Shown: positions 47,989 to 56,467 of the stretch, piece after piece | Layout: every line of letters starts with the position of its first letter | Numbering within the stretch: position 1 is the stretch's first letter | Assembly: GCA_963706905.1 (NCBI GenBank) | Contig: CAVPNY010000012.1 | Location: 682,001 to 746,000 of the forward strand | Direction: 5' to 3' | Source of the DNA: CAVPNY01 sp963706905 | Lineage (GTDB): Bacteria > Chloroflexota > Anaerolineae > Anaerolineales > UBA4823 | Length of the DNA stretch: 64,000 nt | The notes under the pieces: generated by a model | Databases searched by the model: none | Seen by the model: only the letters and a program-made list of their open reading frames with translations | Told to the model about the DNA's origin: nothing | Position numbers and translations under genes: made by a program

Positions 47989-49266
47989 ATGCCCATCCAG
48001 GTGATCATGCCACAACTTGGCGAATCGGTTGTCGAGGGAACAATCAGTAAGTGGCTCAAGTCAAAAGGGGATTACATAAAGGAATTTGACCCCCTTCTCG
48101 AAATCAATACCGATAAGGTCGATTCGGAGATCCCCAGCCCAGCCTCGGGGATCATCCTTGACATTCTCGTCGCTGAAGGTGCTACTGTCACCGCTGGTAC
48201 ATTATTAGGCTGGATTGGCGAGTCCGGAGAGATTCCAGCATCAATCGAGCCGGGGTCCTTCGAACCAGCTATCACTGAGCACAATTATCCAATAGCAGTT
48301 AGCGAATTGTCGGAGACTATCCTTCCTCCACCTGTTTCAGGTCGTGACAAAAGCCTGGGGTTTATTTCACCAGTAGTGGCAAAGATTGCAGCCGAACAAG
48401 GGGTGAATTTATCACAGGTTAAAGGGACAGGCCAAGCAGGGAGAATCACCAAGAAAGACATCCTGGCATTTATTGAAACACGTCAGGACGTCTCGGCACC
48501 TTCAGAATTGACTCCCCAACAAGAGTCAATGCCACGTATCGAACCTACCCAATCGTCTGATAGAACCATAGAGGTTGAGGCAATTATTCCCGGTGAAATC
48601 CTGCCACTGAACGCGGTGCGCCGGGCTATTGCCGATCACATGGTTATGAGCAAGCGCACCTCGCCACATGTAACCACCGTGATGGAAGCGAATTTAACAC
48701 AGATTGTAGCACATCGCCAGAGCAACAAAGATACTTATGCCAGGGATGGGATCAATCTCACATTCACTGTTTATTTTGTGGCTGCAACAGTAATCGCCTT
48801 GAAATCCTTTCCAATTGTCAACTCGACCTGGAAGGAAGATGGAATCTTGATCCAGCGTGAGATCAATATTGGTATAGCCACATCATTGGGAGAATCTGGT
48901 CTGATAGTGCCTGTGATCAAAAATGCAGATAGTTTGTCTTTGCTCGGGCTAGCACGGGCCGTCAACGACCTGGCGCAACGTGCTCGCACGCGTCAATTGA
49001 AGCCAGATGAAGTCAAGGGAGGCACGTTCACTATCACTAATCACGGTACCAGCGGTTCCCTATTCGCGACCCCGATAATCAACCAACCTCAATGTGGAAT
49101 CTTAGGCGTAGGTGCTATTCAGAAACGGGTAGTTGTTATTGAAGATACAATTGCTATACGACCAATGGTTTATCTCACCTTGACATTTGATCATCGTATC
49201 CTGGACGGAGCTATTGCTGACTACTTTCTTGCCAAGGTGGTAGAATCTCTGGAGAATTGGAAATGA
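47989..49266 (+). CDS. Dihydrolipoyl acyltransferase E2
   Basis: 425 residues with full E2 layout: lipoyl domain (residues 1-78, lipoylated Lys43 in INTDKVDSE), Pro/Ser/Glu-rich linker, peripheral subunit-binding domain (about 118-155, ISPVVAKIAAEQGVNLSQVKG), and the catalytic trimer-forming core from about 195 with His402 and Asp406 in DHRILDG. It passes the acyl group from lipoamide to CoA. CGGAGGAATA precedes ATG 47989. One lipoyl domain only. Confidence 0.96.
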   Translation: MPIQVIMPQLGESVVEGTISKWLKSKGDYIKEFDPLLEINTDKVDSEIPSPASGIILDILVAEGATVTAGTLLGWIGESGEIPASIEPGSFEPAITEHNYPIAVSELSETILPPPVSGRDKSLGFISPVVAKIAAEQGVNLSQVKGTGQAGRITKKDILAFIETRQDVSAPSELTPQQESMPRIEPTQSSDRTIEVEAIIPGEILPLNAVRRAIADHMVMSKRTSPHVTTVMEANLTQIVAHRQSNKDTYARDGINLTFTVYFVAATVIALKSFPIVNSTWKEDGILIQREINIGIATSLGESGLIVPVIKNADSLSLLGLARAVNDLAQRARTRQLKPDEVKGGTFTITNHGTSGSLFATPIINQPQCGILGVGAIQKRVVVIEDTIAIRPMVYLTLTFDHRILDGAIADYFLAKVVESLENWK

Positions 49267-49293
49267 TATTTCTAAAGGAGCGTGTATCTCAAC

Positions 49294-50691
49294 ATGAGTG
49301 ATTACGATGTCATTGTGATTGGCGCCGGTCCAGCTGGATATGTTGCCGCGATCCGAGCTGCCCAATTAGGCCTAAAAACGGCCATAATAGACAAACAATG
49401 GCTTGGTGGAGTTTGCTTGAATGTGGGATGTATCCCATCCAAGTCTTTATTGAAGAATGCGGATGTTGCCCAAACCTTGCGCGAGCGCGGTAAGGAGTTC
49501 GGTTTCTCATTCGATAATTTGAATCTAGATTATGGTGTTGCAGTTAAGCGCAGCCGCCAGGTCTCCGATCGCCTGACAAAAGGTGTTGGCTTTTTAATGA
49601 AGAAGAACAAGATCGATGTGTATATGGGGAGTGCAAAAGTGACCTCCCCTCAAAGCGTTACAGTTGTCGATTCTGACGGGAAAGCCACGCAATTGAATAG
49701 TAAGAATATTATTGTGGCAACTGGTGCCAATCCGATCATCCCCAAAGGTTGGACAATTGACGGTGATCATATCGTTACTTATCTAGAAGCAATTCTCCAA
49801 GAACGATTGCCTAAATCTGCCATTGTAATTGGATCGGGTGCCATTGGCGTGGAGTTCTCGACAATCTGGAATTCCTATGGCGTTGAAGTAACGATTGTAG
49901 AAATGCTGCCTAATCTGGTTCCTCTTGAGGACGAAGAAATTAGCGCAGAACTAAACAAGGCATTTAAGAAACAGGGCATTAAAGTTTTGATAGGACACAG
50001 GGTGGAATCTCTGGTCGCCAAAGATGGTAAAGTCATCGTGACTGTATCCAGCGAAGACAGCTCGAAAGATTTAGAAGCCGAACAAGCCCTGGTTGCTATC
50101 GGGTTTACTCCCAATAGTCGCAATCTTGGTCTGGAAGAACTTGGTGTGAAGATATCGGAACGCGGCATGATCGAGATCGACGAACGTATGTCGACGAATG
50201 TGCCAGGTATATGGGCGATAGGCGATGTAACTGGTAAATTGATGCTGGCTCATGTCGGCTCTGCACAGGGGATCATTTGCGCAGAGAATATTGCCGGGGT
50301 TGAATCCATTACTCTGGATTACGAAATGCTACCCAGGGCAACTTATAGCCATCCCCAAATTGCCTCTTTTGGACTCACTGAACAAAAAGCAAAAGAGCGA
50401 GGCTATGAAGTCAAAATCGGACGATTTCCATTCCAGGCGAACGGAAAATCTCTCGGACTTGGAGAGTCTTCTGGTTGGGTGAAGATCATAACCGACGCCA
50501 AGTATGGGGAAATTCTGGGTGCACACATGATTGGGCCAGAGGTAACTGAACTTCTGCCAGAGTTGACCCTGGCTCAGATGATGGAAATAACACCGGCGGA
50601 GATCGCCCGTAACGTCCATGCCCATCCGACACTGAGTGAAGTTCTAATGGAAGCCGCTCATTCAGCCGAAGGGCATGCTATTCATATCTAG
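49294..50691 (+). CDS. lpdA: Dihydrolipoyl dehydrogenase E3
   Basis: 465 residues. It reoxidises dihydrolipoyl groups with NAD+ through FAD. Motifs: FAD site VIVIGAGPAGYVAAIRAAQ, redox pair Cys41/Cys46 in GGVCLNVGCIPSKSLL, NAD site AIVIGSGAIGVEFSTIW, second FAD motif MSTNVPGIWAIGDV and the C-terminal NVHAHPTLSEVLMEA base. ATG 49294 fits the family; GTG 49282 is in frame but lies against the ribosome site. It is the only E3 gene in the window, so it may also serve the E1/lipoyl-acyltransferase set at 61-64 kb. Confidence 0.96.
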   Translation: MSDYDVIVIGAGPAGYVAAIRAAQLGLKTAIIDKQWLGGVCLNVGCIPSKSLLKNADVAQTLRERGKEFGFSFDNLNLDYGVAVKRSRQVSDRLTKGVGFLMKKNKIDVYMGSAKVTSPQSVTVVDSDGKATQLNSKNIIVATGANPIIPKGWTIDGDHIVTYLEAILQERLPKSAIVIGSGAIGVEFSTIWNSYGVEVTIVEMLPNLVPLEDEEISAELNKAFKKQGIKVLIGHRVESLVAKDGKVIVTVSSEDSSKDLEAEQALVAIGFTPNSRNLGLEELGVKISERGMIEIDERMSTNVPGIWAIGDVTGKLMLAHVGSAQGIICAENIAGVESITLDYEMLPRATYSHPQIASFGLTEQKAKERGYEVKIGRFPFQANGKSLGLGESSGWVKIITDAKYGEILGAHMIGPEVTELLPELTLAQMMEITPAEIARNVHAHPTLSEVLMEAAHSAEGHAIHI

Positions 50692-50699
50692 AAACGAAC

Positions 50700-50723
50700 A
50701 GCGGGAGGTCGTGACCTCCCGCT
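50700..50723. terminator. Perfect hairpin between convergent operons
   Basis: AGCGGGAGGTC (50700-50710) pairs with GACCTCCCGCT (50713-50723). It lies between the E3 stop (50691) and the convergent glycosyltransferase stop (50730). No T tract follows in either direction. Confidence 0.6.
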
Positions 50724-50729
50724 GAATAC

Positions 50730-51920
50730 TTAATCACTGATCTCCATATAAAACCGCTCGGCACTTCTCATCACCTGGAAATATTCAGCCCGCTCGGAAA
50801 TCATACGAATATTTATCTCACCAGCATGCTGCCGAAAATCATCTTGATCAAGAGCAGTTAATATGGCAGTGGTCAGTGCAACTGAATCATCAGGATCGAT
50901 CAGGATACCGTTTTTCCCAGAAGTAATCCATTCCCGCAGGGATTCTATATCACCTGCAATTGGGAAACAAGCGCACGCCATTCCCTCCAGCAGCGTGTTT
51001 GGGGTACCATCATGGAGACTCGGCGAGATTGTGATGACCGATCTCCGGTAAAGATCACCCATTTCCTGGCGAGATACATGCGGTAATAAAACAATCGAAC
51101 TATTCAATTTGAGTTTTTGAATCCATTTCTCAGCTTCCGGTTCATCAGCCATTGCCGGACAAACAAATTTAATTGATGAGTGTTTGTCTACCACCAGCCT
51201 AGCAGCCTTGAAGAAGGTGTCATTGCGGATATAAGCTCGAATCCCGCGCGGGTTGATGATGGTTTCTGGCTCCGTTCTCTCCCTAAGCAAGGGAGGATAG
51301 AATTCATCCAACCTAACACCACCATTTCCAGGCAAGACAATTGCTGGTTTTATTTTTGTAAAACCCCAACCGGATGCCAGTCTGATGTCGCGCTGGCAAT
51401 CAACATGCAATCCATTCGTTCGTTGCAGTGTTTTCCGAGTATAAGTTGACATCCATGGAGTTGAAGGAGCATGTAAAGTAAAATCGTTTCCCCATACTGA
51501 AACCAATAAAGGAACACCAGAGTCTCTACGCAATGCCTGGGCTGCAAGCATTCCTTCATAAGGAATGCGCATGGCATGCACCAGGTCAGGATTTATTCGG
51601 TCGATAAGGTTCTCTAATGCTTTCGCGGCACCTGGCAGTGTAAATGTCCCAATCCAATGACGAAGGCTGGTGCGAAGATCCGCTCGAATTTCACCTCCGA
51701 GACTTTTGATCCTATTCCTGCCTCGTGTATCCATTTGGCGAGATTTGAGTCCACTGAAAGCCACTGGAACTAAATGGAAGGAAGCAAAATTTAGATCCGG
51801 CGTGCATGCGAAAGTTGAGGCCAGGTGAACTTCATGAGCGGAATCAACAAAATATGACATCCAATTTAATGCGATCGGTGAACGACCATCTGCAACAAAT
51901 AAGATTTTCAATTTAAGCAA
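50730..51920 (-). CDS. Glycosyltransferase, GT4-like
   Basis: 396 residues, GT-B type. The N-terminal domain starts KILFVADGRSPIALNWMSYF and has DLVHAMRIPYEGMLAA and VSVWGNDFTLH. The C-terminal domain has the nucleotide-sugar binding end ISPSLHDGTPNTLLEGMACACFPIAGD with the E-x7-E type glutamates. Specificity unknown. It is the last gene of a five-gene minus-strand glycan operon and overlaps the preceding gene by eight bases. Confidence 0.9.
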   Translation of the reverse strand: MLKLKILFVADGRSPIALNWMSYFVDSAHEVHLASTFACTPDLNFASFHLVPVAFSGLKSRQMDTRGRNRIKSLGGEIRADLRTSLRHWIGTFTLPGAAKALENLIDRINPDLVHAMRIPYEGMLAAQALRRDSGVPLLVSVWGNDFTLHAPSTPWMSTYTRKTLQRTNGLHVDCQRDIRLASGWGFTKIKPAIVLPGNGGVRLDEFYPPLLRERTEPETIINPRGIRAYIRNDTFFKAARLVVDKHSSIKFVCPAMADEPEAEKWIQKLKLNSSIVLLPHVSRQEMGDLYRRSVITISPSLHDGTPNTLLEGMACACFPIAGDIESLREWITSGKNGILIDPDDSVALTTAILTALDQDDFRQHAGEINIRMISERAEYFQVMRSAERFYMEISD

Positions 51921-53061
51921 CCTTGGTATTGTTCAACGCCCCAACAAATACAGACACCATTGTTTCCACATTAATCTCCTGAGAAACTATCCGGTAAGAT
52001 TCGCGTCCCATTTTGCGCAATCGATCTGGATTGGCCAGAGCCGCGTAGATTGCGTTCTGCAACTCACTCAGGTTATCAGGAGCCACTTGCCAACCATTCT
52101 CCGGTCGTACCAGATCGTCCTGGGTGCCATCACCTTTTGCAACGATAACAGGGAGTCCATAAGCCATGGCTTCTTGAACTGCCAGACCGCCAGTTCCCGG
52201 TAACACGAAAAGATCAGCATGGTTAAATTTCGATGCTAACTGCGGACCGTGAAGGGTGCCAAAAAATCGAGCCCTTGGGTAATTTTCTTGCGCCAAGCGT
52301 TCGAAATCCGCTCTTGCGGGACCATCCCCGACAATCCAAACATCCGGTTGGATATCCACTGGTAAGTTCGAACAAGCGCGAATCAGGTTATCGATGCGCT
52401 TCCTGGCTTGCAACCTGCCAACAAATAATAGGGTGAGTGAGCTGCCTGGATTTAAGGCTCTTTCCTTATAGGGTTCTTTGGGTCGGCCTTTCACAGCGTT
52501 CCTGGCAATGTAGATTTTGTCACCAGGGAAGCCCATGGAACGATATTCATCAAACCCCCTCTGGCTGTATACAATCAATGCATCAAAGGAGAGCAAGAAT
52601 TCCTGGCGGAATCTTCGCTGAAAGGCAGTGAACTTTCCCTTTGAACCAAACGGTGGCGCTCCCAATCCCCATCCGATCACAGGGCGCTGGCGAGCGTGCA
52701 TCCACCGAATGGCCTGGCGTGAGGCCAGGTAACGAGGGTTGGCTTCAAGGATTAATGCATCCGGCTGCCAATGAGCTAGCCAGGCTTTTATACCTTTTTG
52801 CCAAAGCAAGTAATATTTTGAGTCCACCTGACCGAGATGCCAGTTGTGGGCGAAAGTAAAAGATGCTTTATTCAGAGTTTGAGTCGTAACAAGTGCTTCT
52901 CCCAATCCAGGTTCACCCGCGAACAGAGACAACCCTCCCGAACAGGCTCCTGCAAGTCTCTCGAAGAATTCTACACGGTACACAGGAAGTAGGCGTTGTT
53001 GGACACCTATTCTGCCTGGGTAAAGGTTATCTAATTCAGTAATTGATATATCAGCAACCAT
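51913..53061 (-). CDS. Glycosyltransferase, GT4 family
   Basis: 382 residues. GT-B fold with an N-terminal acceptor domain (ALILEANPRYLASRQAIRWM, GWGLGAPPFGSKGKF) and a C-terminal GT4 domain: LTLLFVGRLQARKRIDNLIRA, VWIVGDGPARADFERLA, FVLPGTGGLAVQEAMAYGLPVI, carrying the donor-binding glutamate. Specificity unknown. It sits between the FkbM gene (nine bases upstream) and another glycosyltransferase. Confidence 0.9.
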   Translation of the reverse strand: MVADISITELDNLYPGRIGVQQRLLPVYRVEFFERLAGACSGGLSLFAGEPGLGEALVTTQTLNKASFTFAHNWHLGQVDSKYYLLWQKGIKAWLAHWQPDALILEANPRYLASRQAIRWMHARQRPVIGWGLGAPPFGSKGKFTAFQRRFRQEFLLSFDALIVYSQRGFDEYRSMGFPGDKIYIARNAVKGRPKEPYKERALNPGSSLTLLFVGRLQARKRIDNLIRACSNLPVDIQPDVWIVGDGPARADFERLAQENYPRARFFGTLHGPQLASKFNHADLFVLPGTGGLAVQEAMAYGLPVIVAKGDGTQDDLVRPENGWQVAPDNLSELQNAIYAALANPDRLRKMGRESYRIVSQEINVETMVSVFVGALNNTKVA

Positions 53062-53070
53062 CAGGGTTTA

Positions 53071-53958
53071 TCAGGTCTGAAGCCTGGGAACAGCAATCAA
53101 ATAAGCCTTCCAATCCAATTCGTCAATATCGTGCACTTGCGGGTACCCTTTTACCATCTTGCGGATCTCATAATCACAATTGATCAAAGTATCCCAGGTA
53201 ATCTGTGCAGCCTCATATCCATGCAATTCTAATAAGATAATCGGCTTTATCTCCGATAACATACGCTTCATTCCTGGGAGTGCCAGAATTTCACCACCTT
53301 CTATATCGATCTTGATTAAATCAGGGGCAGGGTAATCCATTTCGAACACAAACGAATCTAATGATGTCCCCTCTATCTGGATCAACTCCAGGTATGCAAT
53401 CTCCTCACGGCCTGCAGAACCTTCTGCTTTTCCCATGTCATCTGAAGGGCCTATCAAAAAGTGAGTTTTTCCTGGTTTATCCATAACGGCATAATCCAGA
53501 ATCGTGACCTTGTCGTTGAAATTATTAAGGACAATATTCATGCTCAATCGTTCTTTGTTGGCTGGTAAAGCCTCAAACGCAAATACATGACCAGTTTTCC
53601 CTGTTGTCAGGGCAAACATTAAAGTTATATAGCCAACATTCGCCCCAACATCGTAAACCACCATACCTGCTTCGACCCAGTCACGAATGGCTGCCTGGAG
53701 TTCTGGCTCATACGTCCCCAGCCAATAATCTTTTTCAGTTTGCAGGTCAAGGATCATTGGTTTCCCTGCCAAGTACCCAGCCGCAATTTGCGCCTGAACC
53801 AGACCAACCGGAGCTGCCTGGTTTAACCGGGTTCGAATTAATCGGGCAAGTGGTGGAAAACGATAGATCAATCGCTTAACCGATAATGGAAGGAAACGAG
53901 CAGTAAAAGCAGCTGATTTAAGTGCTATTCTATCCAACTTTTCGGTCCCAAATATCAA
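53071..53958 (-). CDS. FkbM-family SAM-dependent methyltransferase
   Basis: 295 residues. The SAM motif is VYDVGANVGYITLMFALTTG near residue 101, followed by VFAFEALPANKERLSMNIVLNN and the FkbM hallmark IKIDIEGGEILALPGM. Such enzymes O-methylate sugars or polyketides. Its place among glycosyltransferase genes points to sugar methylation in a surface glycan. Confidence 0.92.
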   Translation of the reverse strand: MIFGTEKLDRIALKSAAFTARFLPLSVKRLIYRFPPLARLIRTRLNQAAPVGLVQAQIAAGYLAGKPMILDLQTEKDYWLGTYEPELQAAIRDWVEAGMVVYDVGANVGYITLMFALTTGKTGHVFAFEALPANKERLSMNIVLNNFNDKVTILDYAVMDKPGKTHFLIGPSDDMGKAEGSAGREEIAYLELIQIEGTSLDSFVFEMDYPAPDLIKIDIEGGEILALPGMKRMLSEIKPIILLELHGYEAAQITWDTLINCDYEIRKMVKGYPQVHDIDELDWKAYLIAVPRLQT

Positions 53959-53971
53959 TTATTCAAGAGAA

Positions 53972-55051
53972 TCAAAAGTCAAGTAAGAAATTGAGATATC
54001 GTTCGACCATTTTTTCAGCATCAAAAGCTGCAACCGCACGGGCTCTCGCAGATGATCGATAAGCACCATTGTTCACCAGTACTTCATACGCTGCTTCTAC
54101 CAGCGAGAGAGTATCAGGTGAGTCAAGCTCCCATGGGTCTCCACCATATGGTGCAATGCGGCCTCCTTCTCCAGCGAGTAATTCAGGGAGTGCACCAGTA
54201 TCATAAGCCACCACTGGTGTACCGCATGCCATTGCCTCAATTACAGAGTTTGGGCAGGCAGCATTCAGATCAGCGGAATAAAACAAATGGGCAGAACGGT
54301 CAATTTCAGGAATCTGTTCGTTTGGCACCTGTCCTACCCATGCTATAGAGGCGCGATGATCTTTCGATTGACTTGCAATCCAATTGGACCAGTTAGTACG
54401 CACCGGATCAGTTACACGACCAACTACCATGAGTTCAATCGGCTTTTGGTAGAAGTGGCTATGCGAATTAAAGTTGCGCTCAGCCAAACCAATCGCCAGA
54501 CCAGCGCCACTCTCCAATCCGATTTCATAACCTCCCATCAGACTTCCTTCAACCATTAATATCCTGACTCGATCATCTGGTAAACCCATCATCCCGTTTG
54601 AGTTAAATGTATTCAGATTCACCCCATTGTAGATCACTGTTTGATTGACGCGAGAACGCCCATACACTCTTTCCCACCACCCCCGCGCAAAATTGCTTTG
54701 GTAGACGATCCCATCTGCCAGACGATTCCGAATCAATGCCAATAGCTGATTACCATATATAGATCTTATATAATGCTTGACGCCAGTCCTAAGTTTTCTA
54801 TGAAGCCAGTTCATTCCATTTAGACGCTGAATGATCCGCACGCCGTGTCTTTTCAATTCATATAATCGACCTATTTGGCGGGTTCCCCCGATCACTAAAA
54901 CAGCTGTGCACGGCCTGGCTCTCAGGTCATGGGTCACCTCATAACCTCGAGCTCTCAATCCTTCTTCTAACTTACCCTGGAAGGATACCATCCCTCCCAC
55001 ACCCCGCATTATAGGTGTCAGGCAAATCGCTTTAGGTTTCTGGATATTCAT
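53972..55051 (-). CDS. Glycosyltransferase, GT4 family
   Basis: 359 residues. GGMVSFQGKLEEGLRARGYEV at the N-terminus, IIQRLNGMNWLHRK and DGIVYQSNFARGWWERVYG in the acceptor domain, VIYNGVNLNTF at the domain junction, and SADLNAACPNSVIEAMACGTPVVAYDTG at the donor site. The start overlaps the acyltransferase stop by four bases (ATGA), implying coupled translation. Confidence 0.91.
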   Translation of the reverse strand: MNIQKPKAICLTPIMRGVGGMVSFQGKLEEGLRARGYEVTHDLRARPCTAVLVIGGTRQIGRLYELKRHGVRIIQRLNGMNWLHRKLRTGVKHYIRSIYGNQLLALIRNRLADGIVYQSNFARGWWERVYGRSRVNQTVIYNGVNLNTFNSNGMMGLPDDRVRILMVEGSLMGGYEIGLESGAGLAIGLAERNFNSHSHFYQKPIELMVVGRVTDPVRTNWSNWIASQSKDHRASIAWVGQVPNEQIPEIDRSAHLFYSADLNAACPNSVIEAMACGTPVVAYDTGALPELLAGEGGRIAPYGGDPWELDSPDTLSLVEAAYEVLVNNGAYRSSARARAVAAFDAEKMVERYLNFLLDF

Positions 55052-55533
55052 TCCCTCTTATCACTTTCAGAATTGATTTCCAGATCCATTTCCCTTAATC
55101 CAAGACAATGCGCTGGAACACCTGCCCAAATCTCATTTTGGGAGGTGGAATTCAAGAGAACCGCATTTGCCCCAACGATGGTTCCTCGACGAACTACCAA
55201 GAGACCGTCCTTGCAAAGAATCTTCGACCCTGAAGATAAAATGACATCATCTTCAATGATAATCCCTTCGAACTGAGATTCTGCCATCGGGCGATGGATA
55301 TCTGCCCGACCTAATGTAACTCCTGGATAAACCTTTACCCGATTTCCAATTTTCGAACGTGAATGGATCACTACCCCATAGCCACCATGTGCCAATTCGA
55401 AATCCTTCCCAATAGGAACAGAGCGTGGAATCTCAATCCCGATCAGCTTGAGAATCAAGTATGCGGGATTTCCAAAGATCGGTGAACGACGGGCATACAC
55501 CAGTGCAGTAAAAAAATCGCGATTTAGAGCCAA
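55048..55533 (-). CDS. Serine acetyltransferase-like hexapeptide acyltransferase
   Basis: 161 residues of left-handed beta-helix type. FELAHGGYGVVIHSRSKIGNRVKVYPGVTLG matches the C-terminal half of serine O-acetyltransferase with the 'HGG' and 'GVVIH' histidines, but the N-terminal helical domain of true CysE is short here. In a glycan operon such proteins usually acetylate sugars. It is the first gene of the five-gene operon. Its promoter side now faces the IS1-type element. Confidence 0.87.
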   Translation of the reverse strand: MALNRDFFTALVYARRSPIFGNPAYLILKLIGIEIPRSVPIGKDFELAHGGYGVVIHSRSKIGNRVKVYPGVTLGRADIHRPMAESQFEGIIIEDDVILSSGSKILCKDGLLVVRRGTIVGANAVLLNSTSQNEIWAGVPAHCLGLREMDLEINSESDKRE

Positions 55534-55580
55534 AGCAGAATAATTATCCCATAGAAAATTATGGAAAAGTATTCAAAATT

Positions 55581-56384
55581 GGGGAGTGGCTAAAATAGTG
55601 GGTCACAGGAAATCCTTAACCTGGGCTGGATAGGCAGGATAGGCAGGATAAAGTTGCTTGTAGAGTTGTCGTCTATTGTAGCAGAAGATAAACAGACGCA
55701 AGGCACATTCAAGGGCATACGGGCAACGCGAGAAAGCATCTCGACGAGCGTGCCAGCCGCGCCAGGTAGTGACGCAACTCAGCATTGTCTCCTTCCACCG
55801 AATAGGTATCGGTTTTGCCTTCAGAAACTTGATATCGGCCCAAGTGATACCACAGGCGGTCATAGGCTTCGAATGCGTCACTGTAATACTGCCTGGCCTT
55901 TGGCGCATCGTCTACCATGGCTTGAATGGCTGGTTGAGTGCGCTCCCAAACCACTTTCCAACCCAAATAACAACGCGTTTGCCGGTCTACGAGCGTGAGG
56001 ATGTAGATTCCTGTTTTTTTGTTGCCGATAAAGGTGAACAATTCATCCATTTCGGCCGCCTTGACTTTTTGGGTACTGGCGCTTCCGGCAAGCTGGCCGC
56101 GCTGGCTTGCACCCATAACGAAACCGTGCGGTGGTGAATACCAAAATGGCGTGCAATCCGGCGCAGGTTCATGCCATCCACATAGAACTGCACGGCCTGC
56201 TTGCGCATCTCATCCGGATAGCCATGTTGTTTCGGTTCAGGAGTGTACTTGCAGCTACAATGCATGCAACGAAAGCGTTGTGAACCGCAGAAGGTATTAC
56301 CGGCTTTGTTTTGGCGTGTTGTTTGGAGACATCGAGGACAAGTATTCATAGCCCTATTTTAGCCCAGATTTATATCCACTCCCC
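55581..56384 (-). mobile_element. IS1-type insertion element, about 800 bp
   Basis: Ends read GGGGAGTGG (55581-55589) and, inverted, CCACTCCCC (56376-56384), with a further inverted match CTAAAATAG a little inside each end. AAAATT flanks both sides (55575-55580, 56385-56390) and may be a six-base target duplication, though the sequence is simple. It contains an IS1-type transposase on the minus strand with frame breaks. It lies between the glycan operon and lexA, and ends 11 bases before the lexA -35 box. Confidence 0.78.
55603..56349 (-). pseudogene. IS1-family transposase in three reading frames
   Basis: The first frame from ATG 56349 gives the InsA-like zinc finger and HTH (CPRCLQTTRQNKAG...CMHCSCKY, GMNLRRIARHFGIHHRTVSLW). 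A -1 change at CCCAAAAAG (about 56067-56075) leads to VKAAEMDELFTFIGNKKTGI and the DDE core (ILTLVDRQTRCYLGW, SVEGDNAELRHYLARL). That -1 step could be the programmed frameshift known in IS1 or a lesion. A second break near 55737-55743 (TTT in place of TT) is needed to reach SRCPYALECALRLFIFCYNR. The last lesion would inactivate the element if real. Confidence 0.82.
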
Positions 56385-56395
56385 AAAATTGCACC

Positions 56396-56425
56396 TTGAC
56401 ACAGAACGGATGTTCGTGTTATATT
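56396..56425 (+). promoter_or_regulatory. lexA promoter
   Basis: A perfect TTGACA (56396-56401), an 18-base spacer and TATATT (56420-56425). The ATG is 43 bases further on. Confidence 0.8.
56404..56415. promoter_or_regulatory. LexA operator (SOS box)
   Basis: GAACGGATGTTC is an exact GAAC-N4-GTTC, the Gram-positive type LexA site. It lies inside the promoter spacer, so binding would block RNA polymerase: classic autoregulation. A weaker copy, GCACAAGTGTTC, lies at 56430-56441, just past the -10 box. Confidence 0.8.
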
Positions 56426-56429
56426 ATTA

Positions 56430-56441
56430 GCACAAGTGTTC
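56430..56441. promoter_or_regulatory. Possible second, imperfect LexA site
   Basis: GCACAAGTGTTC matches GAAC-N4-GTTC except for one base in the left half. Centre-to-centre distance to the first site is 26 bases, not a whole number of helical turns at 10.5 (about 2.5), so cooperative binding on one face is unlikely. Confidence 0.4.
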
Positions 56442-56467
56442 CTGTCATTGTGCCAAAGGAGTGATCC

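Noticed and set aside
56067..56075. Programmed -1 frameshift site CCCAAAAAG in the IS1-type transposase
   Set aside because: IS1 uses a programmed -1 shift on an A run, but here the heptamer does not fit the full slippery pattern and another lesion is present, so I do not assert it as functional.
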